Positions 1 through 12,857 are shown, numbered from the stretch's first letter. The stretch is 61,879 nucleotides of DNA from Zygnema cylindricum (GCA_037447655.1 JBBHKE010001246.1:233849-295727); one strand, 5' to 3'. The notes: a model not told the origin generated them from the letters alone. A program made the numbers and translations.

Positions 1-623
1 ACAATAGTGGTAACAAACACATAATATTGTAAACACTCACAAAAATAGTTAAAAAAAACCCTAAACCATGTTTATAACAATTATATGAGTTTGCGCTAAC
101 AAACATTTTTGTAACAAACAACGTTTATTGTTCGCGGTCACAAAAAGAGGTAAAATAATAGTCAAACCATATTTATAACACAAGTTTGTGTTTACGCTAA
201 TAACAATAGTGGCAACAAACACTTTATATTGTTAATGCTCACAAAAATAGCTAAAAAAAACCCTAAAACATGTTTCTAACACAAATTTGAGTTTGCACTA
301 ACAATGTTATTTGTAATAAACAACGTTTATTGTTTACGGTAACAAAAAGAGGTAAAATAAACACCTAACCATGTATCTTACAAAAGTTTTTGTTTGCGCT
401 CACAACAATAGTGGTAACAAAAACTTTATATTGTTAACACTCACAAAAATAGTTAAAAAAAACCCTAAACCATGTTTCTAACACAAAATTGAGTTTGCGC
501 TAACAAACATATTTGTAACAATCAACATTTATTGTACGCGGTCACAAAAAGAGGTGAAATAAACTCTGAACCATGTTTATAACACAAGTTTGTGTTTGCG
601 CTAACAAAAATAGTGGTAACAAA
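1..623 (+). repeat. 202-bp dimeric satellite, + orientation, segment 1
   Basis: Tandem AT-rich satellite. The unit is two ~101-bp halves. Half A runs from CCATGTTTATAACACAAG to AACCCTAAA; half B runs from CCATGTTTCTAACACAAA to AACTCCGAA. Aligning the halves by eye gives about 81 of 101 identical positions, so the present unit looks like a dimerised 101-bp monomer. Consensus G+C is about 32%. This segment holds about three units, begins mid-unit at the window edge, and ends at the target duplication ACAAA (619-623) of the first solo LTR. No coding sense: open frames here are by-products of repeat periodicity. Confidence 0.95.
619..623. repeat. Target-site duplication ACAAA, left copy
   Basis: ACAAA at 619-623 is repeated at 1607-1611, exactly flanking the solo LTR. 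The satellite reads continuously (GGTAACAAACACT) if one copy and the LTR are removed. Confidence 0.9.
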
Positions 624-682
624 TGTTGATTTGAGGCAGCTGGTGCCACTGAAGAAGATGAAGAAGCACCGGCAGTTGCCAT
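624..682 (-). pseudogene. gag N-terminal fragment inside solo LTR 1
   Basis: ATG at 682-680 on the minus strand opens a frame MATAGASSSSSVAPAASN that runs 59 nt to the LTR terminus and then into satellite. It matches the first residues of gag in element A (MATVGASSSSSGSPV). This supports the view that in this family gag starts inside the LTR; here only the LTR-encoded codons survive. Confidence 0.8.
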
Positions 683-940
683 GATAATCAATTGTGCAAA
701 GAGGAAACTCTCACAAAATCCCACAAACAACCAACTTCACAATGAAGCCCCAAACAAACCAGACACACGCTAAGTCTGCAAATTTGCCACAATATAAAAT
801 ATACACCAAAGAACCCACATGCAAAATTTCACAAAGTTCTGCCAAAAGATCACAATGATCTTATAATTCAAACATAACCAAAAACTGCTGCGCAGTTTTT
901 TCTACACAACAATCCTACTTTTCCAAAAGTAATCTAAGTC

Positions 941-949
941 CTATATATA
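941..949 (-). promoter_or_regulatory. Probable TATA box of solo LTR 1
   Basis: On the minus strand TATATATAG is followed by GACTTAG. The same TATA-plus-TAGGACTTAG arrangement recurs in the LTRs of element A and in solo LTR 3, always about 250-300 nt upstream of the gag ATG. Position and conservation support a core promoter; there is no transcript evidence. Confidence 0.55.
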
Positions 950-1606
950 CAAGTGAGCCTACGGTTGATCACACCGTACTACAACTAGCGTGTTCAAATG
1001 GTACACTACTCTTCATTAACAAAAATCCCACCGTCGAATACACATAATTATTTCCACCAATCAGACAGCAGCTAGAAATGAAATAGTACGCGGTTAAAGT
1101 TCGTCCGCTGAAATGACGGTACAGTCAATACTTCTCTTCCAAAAATGACGGCGGACTTCGTCCGCTTTCCACGTATTCTTTCATCACCGAAGATGAACCT
1201 CCACGTATAAATTTGGTCCTCAAATGTAACTGTACCTTTACTTCTAGAACAACCAAACTTGACTTTCTCACGGACCGACACGTGTGCCTAAAGTGCACCG
1301 AATCTGTGCACTCCCTTTCGAGTTACATACTCACTAAATCATGTCCCCGTCAATTTATCTTCACACAAACTGACTCATATTCAGAACACCTTTCTTGTGA
1401 AGACTGCTATGACTGCTATGACTGCTATGATCTATCAGCGCAGCTGTGATATTAGAGCAGCGCAGGTGCGATGTCAGATCAGAGCACCATAGCAGCACAG
1501 CAACAAGTGTAGAGTGCTCAAGGTTTCTAGCTGCGATGTCAGACTTAGCGCAGCATGGCAACATAGCAGCAAGATATAGAGAGAACTTAAGGTTTCCAAA
1601 ACAACA

Positions 1607-3630
1607 ACAAACACTATATATTGTTAACGCTCACAAATGTAGTTAAAAAAAAACCAAAACCATGTTTCTAACAAAAAATTGAGTTTGCGCTAAAAAAATA
1701 TTTGTTACAAACAACGTTTATTGTTCGCGGTCACAAAAAGTGGTTAAATAAATTTCCACCATGTATATTACACAAGTTTGTAATTGGGCTAACAACAATA
1801 TTGGCAACAAACACTTTATATTGTAAACGCTCACAAAAATAGTGAAAAAAATCCTAAACTATATTTCTAACACAAATTTGATTTTACGCTAACAAAGATA
1901 TTTGTAACAAAAAAAGTTTATTGTTCCCGGTCACAAAAAGAGGTAGAATAAACTCCGAACCATGTTTATAACACAAGTTTGTGTTTGCCCTAATAACAAT
2001 AGTGGCAACAAACACTTTATATTGTTAATGCTCACAAAAATAGCTAAAAAAAACCCTAAACCATGTTTCTAACACAAATTTGAGTTTGCAACTAACAATG
2101 TTATTTGTAACAAACAACGTTTTTTGTTTGCGGTCACAAAAAGAGGTAAAATAAACTCCAAACAATGTATATTAAACAAGTTTGTGTTTGCGCTCACAAC
2201 AATAGTGGTAACAAACACATTATATTGTTATCGCTCACAAAAATAGTTACAAAAAACCCTAAGCCATGTTTTAAACACAAATTTGAGTTTGCGCTAACAA
2301 AGATATTTGTATCAAACAACGATTATTGTTCGCGCTCACAAAAAGAGGTAAAATAAATTCCGAACCATGTTTATTACACAAGTTTGTGTTTGCGCTCACA
2401 ACAATAGTGGTAACAAACACTTTTTGTTGTTAACGCTCACAAAAATAGTTAAAAAAAACCCTAAACCATGTTTCTAACACAAATTTGAGTTTGCGCTAAC
2501 AAACATATTTGTAATAAACAACGTTTTTTGGTCGTGGTCACAAAAAGAGGTAAAATAAACTTTGAACCATGTTTAAAACACAAGTTTGTGTTTGCGCTTA
2601 CAACAATAGTGGTAACAAACACTGTATATTGTTAACACTCACAATATGTAAATAAATCCCTAAACCATGTTTCTGACAGAAATTTTAGGTTGCGGTAACA
2701 AAGATATTTGTTACAAACAACGATAATTGTTCACTGTCACAAAAAGAGGTAAAATAAACTCTAAACCATGTTTTTAACACAGGTTTGTGTTTGCACTAAC
2801 AACAATTGTAGTAACAAACACTTTATATTGTTAACGCTCACTAAAATAGTTAAAGATAACCCTTGACCATGTTTCTAACACAAATTTGAGTTCGCGCTAA
2901 CAAAGATATTTGTAACAAACAAGGTCATTTGTTTGCGGTCACAAAAAGAGGTGAAAAAAACTCGGAACCATGTTTATAACATAAGTTTGTGTTTGGGCTA
3001 ACAACAATAATGGTAACAAACACTTTATTTTGTTAACGCTCACAAAAATAGTTAATAAAAATCCTAAACCATGTTTCTAACACAAATATGAGTTTGCGCT
3101 AACAAAGATATTTGTAACAAACAACGTTTAATGTTCGCGGTCACAAAAAGAGGTAAAATAAACTCCAAACCATGTTTATAACACAAGTTTGTGTTTTCGC
3201 TAACAACAATAGTGGTAACAAACACTTTATATAGTTAACGCTCACAAAAAAATTATAAAAAAACCCTAAACTATGTTTCAAACACAAATTTTAGTTTGCG
3301 GTAACAAAGATATTTGTTACAAACAACGATAATTGTTCACAGTCACAAAAAGAGGTAAAATAAACTCCAAACCATGTTTTTAACACAGGTTTGTGTTTGC
3401 ACAAACAAAGATATTTGTAACAAAAAAGTTTTATTCTTCGCGGTCACAAAAAGAGGTAAAATAAACCTTGAACCATGTTTATAACACAAGTTTGTGATTG
3501 CGCTAACAACAATAATGGTAAAAATCTCTTTATATTGTAAATGCTCACAAAAATAGTAAATAAAAACCCTAAACCATGTTTCTAACACAAATTTGAGTTT
3601 ACTCTTACAAAGATATTTGTAACAAACTAA
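1607..3630 (+). repeat. 202-bp dimeric satellite, + orientation, segment 2
   Basis: About ten dimer units between solo LTRs 1 and 2. Units are moderately diverged by substitutions and small indels. The segment begins with the right copy of the ACAAA duplication and ends at ...AACAAAC plus TAA, in half B, next to solo LTR 2. No gene is seen. Confidence 0.95.
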
Positions 3631-3940
3631 TGTTTCTGGAAAGCTTTCAGCCTCAGCAAATTAGTAGAACGTTAGAAAGATAGTAATTTGTAGTTTAAGG
3701 ATATGCGTCATCACTTGAGTGCAGTAGAGGACAACGCAACTGCTATGCAGAGAGAGCAGCGCAGTTGCTATGTAGACACAGCAGTGCAACAGCGCAGCTG
3801 CTATGCAGACACAGTAGCGCAGCAGCGCAGCACTGTAGCTGCGACATAGACAAGACAACGTAGCTGCGGTTATCTTAGATATGATTGGTACGGGACAACG
3901 CAGCTGCGATTGATATGAATCAAGTCAACGGACCTCAACT

Positions 3941-3984
3941 TAGTGGTTAGCTCAGTGGTAGCTTAGTGGTAGCTAAGTGGTAGC
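3941..3984 (+). repeat. Four 11-bp tandem repeats with a tRNA A-box-like motif
   Basis: Four near-identical 11-bp units of the form T(A/C/T)AGTGGTAGC lie inside solo LTR 2. At 3948-3961 they create TAGCTCAGTGGTAG, identical to the common D-arm/A-box sequence of tRNA genes. I see no matching B box (GGTTCGANTCC) in the next 80 bp, so this is probably a fortuitous microsatellite. Confidence 0.6.
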
Positions 3985-4314
3985 TCGACAGATTAGTATT
4001 AGCTTGGTAGCTTGACGTACCTCTCTAGTACACTGGTATCGCCGGTACAACACAAGTATAAGACTTAGGACTCAGAACACATTATGTATCCAGACTTGCA
4101 AGTAGTAAAACTGCAGACAGTTTTTGAGAAACTTATGAGTATTATATCTTGAGTGTTATCGGGTCAATTGTACTGAAACTTTGGGAGTTGTCAGTGTTTA
4201 TGTTTGCTATATACTTTGATAGAGCTTTGTGAAGTTTCGATGCGTGTATAAGATTTGGTGAGCACTTGTAAACAGCTGTTTGGTAGGATTCTTGATAGCT
4301 TCTGAGAGAGTATC

Positions 4315-4373
4315 ATGTCTACTTCTACTACTACTGCTGCTCCTCCACCAGCACCGGTGGTTGTAGAACAACA
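4315..4373 (+). pseudogene. gag N-terminal fragment inside solo LTR 2
   Basis: ATG at 4315 opens MSTSTTTAAPPPAPVVVEQ, which runs 59 nt to the LTR end. The length from ATG to LTR end is exactly that of solo LTR 1 and of both LTRs of element A, although the residues differ. It is a Ser/Thr/Ala/Pro-rich N-terminus with no body of gag left. Confidence 0.75.
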
Positions 4374-7300
4374 AAAACGACGTTTAATGTTCGAGGTCAC
4401 AAAAAGAGGTAAAATAAAGTTGGAACCATGTTGATAACACAAGTTTGTGTTTGCGTTAACAAAAATAGTGCTATCAAATACTTTATATTGTTAACGCTCA
4501 CAAAAATAGTTAAAAAAAACCCTAAACCATGTTTCTAAAACAAATTTGAGTTTGCGCTAACAAAGATATTTGTAACAAACAATGATTAATTTTCGCGGTT
4601 ACAAAAAGAGGTAAATTGAACTCCGAACCATGTTTATAACACAAGTTTGCGTTTGCGCTAACAACAATAGTAGTAACAAACACAATATATTGTTAACTCT
4701 CACAAAAATAGTTAAAAATTAACCTTTAACCATGTTTCTAACACAAATTTGAGTTTCCGCTAACAAAGATATTTGTAACAAACAACGTTTATTGTTCGCG
4801 GTCACAAAAAGAGGTAAAATTAACTCCGAACCATGTTTATAACACAAGTTTGTGTTTGCACTAAAAACAATATTGCTATCAAATACTTTATATTGTTAAC
4901 CCTCACAAAAATGTTAAAAAAAACCCTAAACCATGTTTCTAAAACAATTTGAGTTTGCGCTTACAAAGATTTTTTTAACAAACAACGTTTATTGTTCGCG
5001 GTCACAAAAAGAGGTAAAATAACTCCAAACCATGTTTATAACACAAGTTTGTGTTTGCGCTAACAACAATTGTGGTAACAAACACTTTATATTGTTAACG
5101 CTCACAAAAATAGTTAAAATAAACCCTAAACCATGTTTCTAACACAAATTTGAGTTTGCGCTAACAAAGATATTTGTAACAAACAACGTTTATTGTTTGC
5201 GATTACAAAAAGAGATTAAATTAACTCCGACCCATGTCTTTTTACACAAGTTTGTGTTTGCGCTAACAACATTAGTGGTAACTAAATCTGTATATTGTTA
5301 ACGCTCACAAAAATAGTTAAAAAAACCCCTAAACCATGTTTCTAACACAAATTTGAGTTTGCGCTAACAAAGATATTTGTAACAAAAAAGTTTATTGTTC
5401 GTGGTCACAAAAAGATGTAAAATAAACTTCGAACCAAGTTTATAACACAAGTTTTTGTTTCTGCTAACAACAATAGTGGTAACAAGCACTTTATATTGTT
5501 AACGCTCACAAAAATATTTTAAATAAAACCCTAAACCATGTTTCTAATACAAATTTGAAATTGCGCTAACAAAGATATGTGTAACAAACAATGTTTATTG
5601 TTCACGGTCACAAAAAGAGGTAAAATAAACTCCGAAGCATGTTTATAACACAAGTTTGTGTTTGCGCTAACAACAATAGTGGTAACAAACACTTTATATT
5701 GTTAATGCTCACAAAAATAGTTAAAAAAAACCCTAAACCATGTTTCTAACACAAATTTGAGTTTGCGCTAACAAACATATTTGTAACAATCAACATTTAT
5801 TGTTCGCGGTCACCAAAATAGCTAAAATAATCTCCGAACCATGTTTATAACACAAGTTTGTGTTTGCGCTAACAACAATAGTTGTAACAAACACTTTTTA
5901 TTGTTAATGCTCATAAAAATTATTAAAAAAAACCCTAAACCTTGTTTCTAACACAAAATTGAGTTTTGCGCTAACAAATATATTTTGTAACAACCAATGT
6001 TTATTGTTCGCAGTCACAAAAAGGGGTAAAATAAACTCCAAACCGTGTTTATAACACAATTTTGTGTTTGCGCTAACAACAATAGTGGTAACAAACTCTT
6101 TATATTGTCAAGGCTCACAAAAATAGTTAAAAAAAACCCTAATTCATGTTTTTATACAAATTTGAGTTTGCGCTAACAAAGATATTTGTTACAAACAACG
6201 TTTATTGTTCACGGTCACAAAAAGAGGTGAAATATACTTCGAACCATGTTTATAACACAAGTTTGTGTTTGCGCTAACAACAATAGTTCTAACAAACACT
6301 TTTTATTGTTAATGCTCCAAAAATTATTAAAAAAAACCCTAAACCGTGTTTCTTACACAGAATTGAGTTTGTGCATACAAAGATTTTATAACAAACAATG
6401 TTTATTGTTCGTGGTCACAAAAAGAGGTAAAATCAACACTGAAGCACATTTATAACACAATTTTGTGTTTACGCTAACAACAATAGTGGTAACAAACACT
6501 TTATATTGTTAACACTCACAAAAATAGTAAAAAAAAACCCTAAACCATATTTCTAACACAAAATTGAGTTTGTGCATACAAAGATATTTGTAACAAACAA
6601 CATTTATTGTTCACAGTCACAAAAAGAGGAAGAATATACTCCGAACCATGTTTATAACACAAGTTTGTGTTTGGGCTAACATTAATAGTCGTAACAAAAT
6701 CTTTATATTGTTAACACTCATAAAAATAGTTTAATATACCCCTAAACTATGTTTCTAACACAAATTTGAGTTTGCGCTAACAATGATTTTTGTAACAAAC
6801 AACGTATATTGTTCGCGGTCACAAAAAGAGGAAGAATAAACTACCAACCTTGTTTATAACCCAAGTTTTTGTTTGCGCTAACAACAATAGTGGTAACAAA
6901 CACTTTATATTGTTAACGCTCATAAAAATAGTTAAAAAAAACCCTAAACCATGTTTTTAACAAAAAATTGTCTTTGGGCTAACAAAGATATTTGTAACAA
7001 ACAACGTTTTTTGTTCGCGGTCACAAAAAGAGGTAGAATAAACTCCGAACAATGTTTATAACACAAGTTTGTGTTTGCACTAACAACAATAATAATAACA
7101 AACACTTTATATTGTTAACACTCACAAAAATAGTTAAAAAAAACCCAAAACCATGTTTCTAACACAATTTTGAGTTTGCGCTAACAAAGATATTTGTAAC
7201 AAACAATGTCTATTGTTCGCGGTCACCAAAATAGGTAAAATAATCTCCAAACCATGTTTATAACACAAGTTTGTGTTTGCGCTAACAACAATAGTTGTAA

Positions 7301-10300
7301 CAAACACTTTTTATTGTTAATGCTCACAAAAATTATTAAAAAAAACCCTAAACCATGTTTCTAACACAAAATTGAGTTTTTTGCTAACAAATATATTTGC
7401 AACAAACAATGTTTATTTTTTGCGGTCAACAAAAGAGGTAAAATAAACTCCAAACCGTGTTTATAACACAATTTTGTGTTTGCGCTAACAACAATAGTGG
7501 TAAGAAACTCTTTATATTGTCAAGGCTCACAAAAATAGTTAAAAAAAACCCTATACCATATTCCTAACACAATTTTGAGTTTGCGCTAACAAATATATTT
7601 GTAACAAACAACGTTTATTGTTCGTGGTCACAAAAAGGGGTAAAAAAAACTTCCAACCATGTTTATAACCCAAGTTTGTGTTTGCGCTAACAACAATAGT
7701 GGTAACAAACACTTTATACTGTTAACGCTCACAAAAATAATCAAAAAAACCCTAATTCATGTTTCTTATACAAATTTGAGTTTGCGTTAACAAAGATATT
7801 TGTAACAAACAACGTTTATTGTTTCGGTCACAAAAAGAGGTAAAATAAACTCCAAACCATATTTATAGCACAAGTTTGTGTTTGCGCTAACAACAATAGT
7901 GGTAACAAACACTTTATATTGTTAACACTCATAAAAATAGTTTAAAATACCACTAAACTATGTTTCTAACACAAATTTGAGTTTGCGCTAACAAAGATTT
8001 TTGTAACAAACAACGTTTATTGTTCGCGGTCAAAAAAAGAGGTAGAATAAACTACCAACCATGTTTAGAACCCAAGTTTTTGTTTCCGCTTACAACAATA
8101 GTGGTAACAAACACTTTACATTGTTAACGCTCACAAAAATAGTTAAAAAAAACCCTAAACCATGTTTCTAACAAAAAATTGAGTTTGCGCTAACAAAGAT
8201 ATTTGTAACAAACAACGTTTTTTGTTCGTGGTCACAAAAAGAGGTAAAATAAACTCTGAACCATGTTTATAACACAAGTTTGTGTTTGCGCTAACAACAA
8301 TGTCGTAACAAACACTTTTCATTGTTAATGCTCACAAAAATTATTAAAAAAAACCCTAAACCATGTTTCTTACACAGAATTGAGTTTTGCGCTAACAAAT
8401 ATATTTATAACAAACAATGTTTATTGTTCGGGGTCACAAAAAGAGGTAAAATAAACACTGAACAATATTTATAACACAATTTTTGTTTGTGCTAACAACA
8501 ATAGTGGTAACAAACACTTTATATTGTTAACGCTCACAAAAATAGTTAAAAAAAACCCTAAACCATATTTTTAACACAAAATTGAGTTTGTGCATTCAAA
8601 GATATTTGTAACAAACAACATTTATTGTTCACAGTCACAAAAAGAGGAAGAATATACTCCGAACCATGTTTATAACACAAGTTTGTGTTTGTGCTAACAA
8701 CAATAGTGGTAACAAACACTTTATAAATTTAACGCTCACAAAAATAGTTAAAAAAACCATAAACCATGTTTCTAACACAAAATTGAGTTTGGGCTAACAA
8801 ACATATTTGTAACAAACAACGTTTATTGATCGCGGTCACAAAAAGAGGTAAAATAAACTCCAATCCATGTTTATAACACATGTTTGTAAATGCTCTAACA
8901 ACAATAGTGGTAACAAACACTTTATATTGTTAACGCTCACAAAAATAGTTAAAAAAAACCCTAAACCATGTTTCTAACACAAATTTGAGTTTGCGCTAAC
9001 AAACATATTTGTAAAAAACAACGTTTATTGTTCGCGGTCACAAAAAAGGGTAAAATAAACTCCAAACCATATTTATAACACAAGTTTGTGTTTGCGCTTA
9101 CAACAATAGTGGTAACAAAGACTTAATATTGTTAACACTCATAAAAATAGTTTAAAATACCCCTTAACCATGTTTTTAACACAAATTTGAGGTTGCCCTA
9201 ACAACAATTTTTGTAACAAACAACGTTAATTGTTCGCGGTCACAAAAAGAGGTAGAATAAACTACCAACCATGTTTGTAACCCAAGTTTTTGTTAGCGCT
9301 AACAACAATAGTGTTAATAAACACTTTATATTGTTAACGCTCACAAAAATAGGTAAAAAATACCCTAAACCATGTTTCTAACACAAATTTGAGTTTGTGC
9401 TAATAAAGATATTTGTATAAAACAACTTTTACTGTTCATGGTCACAAAAATAGGTAAAATAAACTCTGAACCATGTTTATAACACAAATTTTTGTTTGCG
9501 CTAACAACAATTGTGGTAGCAAACACTTTATATTGTTTACTCTCAACAAAATAGTTAAAAAAAACCCTAAACCATGTTTCTAACACAAATTTGAGTTTGC
9601 GCTAACAAAGATATTTGTAACAAACAACGTTTATTGTTCTCGGTCACAAAAAAAGGTAAACTAAACTCTGAACCATATTTATAACACAAGTTTGTGTTTG
9701 CTAATAACAATAGTGGTAACAAACACTTTATATTGTTAATGGTCATAAAAATAGTTAAAAAAACCCCTAAACAATGTTTCTAACACAAATTTGAGTTTGT
9801 GCTAACAAAGATTTTTATAACAAACAATGTTTATTGTTCCCCGTCACAAAAAGAGGTAGAAAAAACTACCAACCATGTTTATAACCCGAGTTTTAGTTAG
9901 CGCTAACAACAATAGTTTTAACAAACACTCTCTATTGTTAACGCTCATAAAATAGTTTAAAAAAACCCTAAACCATGTTTCTAACACAAATTTGAGTTTG
10001 CGCTAACAAAGGTTTTTGTATCAAACAACGTTTATTGTTAGCGGTCACAAAAAGAGGTAGAATAAACTACCAACCATGTTTATAACAAAAGTTTGTGTTT
10101 GCGCTAATTATAGTAGTGGTAACAAACACTTTATACTGTTAACGCCCATAAAAATGTTTAAAAAAACCCCTAAACAATGTTTCTAACACATATTTGAGTT
10201 TGCATTAACAAAGATTTTTGTAACAAACAATGTTTATTGTTCGCGGTCACAAAAACTAGGAAATTAAACTGTGAACCATGTTTATAACACAAGTTTGTGT

Positions 10301-11646
10301 TAGCGCTAACAACAATAGTTGTAACAAACACTTTAGATTGTTAACCCTCGGAAAAATAGGTAAAAAAAACCCTAAAAAATGTTTCTAACACAAATTTGAG
10401 TTTGTGCTAACAAAGATATTTGTTACAATCAATGTTTATTGTTCATGGTCACAAAAAGAGGTAAACTATACCCTGTTTAATGTTTATAACACAAGTTCGT
10501 GTTTTTGCTTACAACAATAGTGGTTACAAACACTTTATATTGTTAACGCTCACAAAAATAATGAAAAAACCCCTAAACCATGTTTCAACACAAATTTGAG
10601 TTTGCGCTAACAAAGATATTTGTAACAAACAACGTTTTTTGTTCGCAGGTCACAAAAAGAGGGAAAATAAACTTTGAACCATGTTTATAACATAAGTTTG
10701 TGTTTGCGCTAACAACAATAGTTGTAACAAACACTTTATATTGTTAACGCTCATAAAATAGTTTAAAAGACCCCTAAACCATGTTTCTAGAACCAATTTG
10801 AGTTTGCAGTAACAAAGATATTTGTAACAAACAAGGTTTATTGTTCTCGGTCACAAAAAAAGGTAAAATATACTTTGAACCATGTTCATAACACAAATTT
10901 GTGTTTGCACTAACAATAATAGTGGTAACAAACTCTTTATATTGTTAACGCTTATAAAAATAGTTAGAAAAAATCCTAAACCATGTTTCTAACACAAATT
11001 TGAGTTTGTGCTAACAAAGATATTTGTAACAAATAACATTTATTGTTCTCGGTCACATAAAGAGGTAAAATAAACTACCAACCATGTTTATAACCCAAGT
11101 TTGTGTTTGCGTTAACAACAATAGTGGTAACAAACGCTTTATAATTTTAACGCTCATAAAAATGTTTTTAAAAACCCCTAAACATTGTTTCTTACATAGA
11201 TTTGAGTTTGCATTAACAAAGATTTTTGTAACAAATAACGTTTATTGTTCGCGGTCACAAAATGAGGTAGAATAAACTACCAACCATATTTAAAACCCAA
11301 ATTTTTGTTAGCGCTAACAACAATAGTTGTAACAAACACTTTATATTGTTAACGCTCACAAAAATAACTAAAAAAAAACCCTTAACAATGTTCTAACACA
11401 AATTTGAGTTTGCGCTAACAAACATATTTGTAACAAACAACGTTTATTGTTCGCAGTCACAAAAAGAGGTGAAATAAACTCTCAACCATGTTTATAACAC
11501 AAGTTTGTGTTTGCACTAACAACAATAGTGGTAACAAACTCTTTATAATGTTAACGATATTAAAATAGTTTAAAAAACCCCTAAACCATGTTTCTAACAC
11601 AAATTTGAGTTTGCGCTAACAAAGATTTTTCGTCGTCACAAAAAGA
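4374..11646 (+). repeat. 202-bp dimeric satellite, + orientation, segment 3
   Basis: About 36 dimer units without interruption. Near the right end one unit is shortened: around 11630-11640 roughly 35 bp of half B is missing before the insertion point of element B. The telobox CCCTAAACC is kept in most half-A copies, with variants such as CCTAATTC and CCCTATACC. No gene is seen. Confidence 0.95.
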
Positions 11647-12379
11647 TGAAACTTTGAGACCTCCATTGGCCCTCAGAGTATGCAGATCCAAAAGAAGCTA
11701 TTCTAGATAGTGCCGACTCCAAGTTAATATAAACCCAAATGACTGACCCCTTGACAGTCACAATCCCAATATAGATTCACCCCTGTGAAATAACACTTTC
11801 TGTGTGGTCAGTTCCACCACAGAATGCAAAGTTAGAATATGAGATTTGGACACATTCACCCACTTTGACTTTCCCCTACAAATGCAGCCACCCTGGCAGA
11901 CAAAAACTCTGACTGACTACACCCCTGTGTAGCTAGGACTCCCTTGAGTCCGCAGCAAAAAAGAATCACTGAAAATGGTCAAGTAAATTGATAGATATGG
12001 CTGGCCAAAGTTTGCCATTTATACAGAGTGCTCTCTGGGAGAGGCAGCTGCCTACCCAAAATTTTCTAAGTCTTATTCCCTCTCTAAAACTCTATCTACT
12101 GAAGTACGGCACCAATCAAATTACTGTATCGTACAGAAAAGTACAGGTGCCGGTGTACTTTCTGTACGGCCATTGTACGACATTGCCAAAATGTCGACAC
12201 GTGTCAAATCAGGATTAGTTCCTGTAATCTCTGGAATTCGCGTAATCCAATGTTATTACGCCACGTGTCATCTAACGTGGCAAAGACCGTAAAACGCCAA
12301 AAGTACATTTCCGTGATCGTGGCGCCTATCACGACCGTCCGATCAAAACCGGCTATAATCCTAGCCGCTGAAATTCGAC

Positions 12380-12441
12380 GCGTGGTATTCGTTTCGCTAT
12401 CGAAACAAATGCGCGGTATTTGTTTCGCTATCGAAACAAAT
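12380..12441. repeat. Two 31-bp tandem palindromic repeats in LTR B (left)
   Basis: Two 31-bp units, each with GTTTCGCTATCGAAAC as an inverted repeat around CTAT. In the second unit the palindrome extends to TTTGTTTCGCTATCGAAACA (+2 bases), a perfect 9-bp arm. The same pair occurs in the right LTR at 15531-15592. A repeated dimeric protein-binding site or RNA hairpin is possible. Confidence 0.8.
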
Positions 12442-12545
12442 GCGTGGTATCCGTTCTGTCCACATACCGTACTTCGTACTAAATCAAATTGTATCTATGT
12501 ACAAAGTATCTATTAGCCGTTAAACGGATTTATCTACATATAAAG

Positions 12546-12554
12546 ATTTATATA
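12546..12554 (-). promoter_or_regulatory. Probable TATA box in element B LTR (left)
   Basis: Minus-strand TATATAAAT; the same sequence occurs in the right LTR at 15697-15705, the copy that would drive the element. Supported only by motif and orientation. Confidence 0.4.
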
Positions 12555-12622
12555 TTTATCAAACCCTATATCTCTTAATATCTGTCCTATACTTAACGGC
12601 TATAGCTAACGGCTAATGCGGA

Positions 12623-12665
12623 TTGACGGACGGCATGTACCAGGATCAATTCCTGGGTCCGTCAA
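12623..12665. other. tRNA-like acceptor/T-arm hairpin in LTR B (left)
   Basis: TTGACGGAC (12623-12631) pairs perfectly with GTCCGTCAA (12657-12665), and CCAGG (12640-12644) with CCTGG (12652-12656) around the 7-nt loop ATCAATT. The 3' strands are contiguous while an 8-nt bulge sits on the 5' side: the geometry of a tRNA acceptor stem stacked on a T arm with D and anticodon arms missing. The same position in LTR C holds a B-box sequence. Confidence 0.6.
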
Positions 12666-12857
12666 CTAACTTTTGGTAAGTCTACCTAATTCACCCCTTG
12701 TCTTCTCTAGAGAGCCTAGGCAGCCATGGCTCTAGCTCCCTATCCAGCATTCAGTGACTACAACAAGTGTGGGGGCTTGGATAGGGGAGTTAGAGGCAGA
12801 CCGTCTCAGCTCTTTTTCTATCCTAATACAGACCTAGAAAATACTCAAATATCAACA

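Larger units (their letters stand above)
624..1606 (-). mobile_element. Solo LTR 1, copia family related to element A
   Basis: A 983-bp solo LTR in minus orientation. In its own sense it starts TGTTGTTTTGGAAACC and ends AAATCAACA, so the termini are TGTTG...CAACA. It shares with the LTRs of element A the opening block, a block around TACGTGGAGGTTCATC, the motif TAGGACTTAG after the TATA box, and the terminal coding stretch. It carries three 9-bp copies of GACTGCTAT (+ strand 1402-1428) followed by CAGCTG/GCGCAG-rich sequence. No internal region remains, so LTR-LTR recombination is inferred. The last 59 nt (682 down to 624) begin with ATG and encode the gag N-terminus, which reads MATAGASSSSSVAPAA. 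Confidence 0.93.
3631..4373 (+). mobile_element. Solo LTR 2, diverged copia family related to element A
   Basis: A solo LTR of about 743 bp. It begins TGTTTCTGGAAAGC and ends GTAGAACAACA. The flanks form an imperfect 5-bp duplication (CAAAC at 3623-3627, AAAAC at 4374-4378), with three extra bases TAA before the LTR, so the left edge is uncertain by 3 bp. Inside are a GC-rich block of repeated GCGCAGCTGCTATG-like motifs (about 3740-3860), four 11-bp repeats (3941-3984), a TATA-like TATAAGACTTAGGA (4057), and an ATG at 4315 opening the gag N-terminus. Solo LTR 1 has similar CAGCTG-rich motifs at the matching place. Confidence 0.85.
11647..12857 (-). repeat. Element B LTR, left copy (3' LTR)
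   Basis: 1211 bp. In element sense it starts TGTTGATATTTGAG and ends AAAGTTTCA. It holds two CACGTG G-boxes near 12197 and 12263, two 31-bp palindromic tandem repeats (12380-12441), a TATA-like TATATAAAT on the minus strand (12546-12554), and a long hairpin (12623-12665). Confidence 0.9.
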
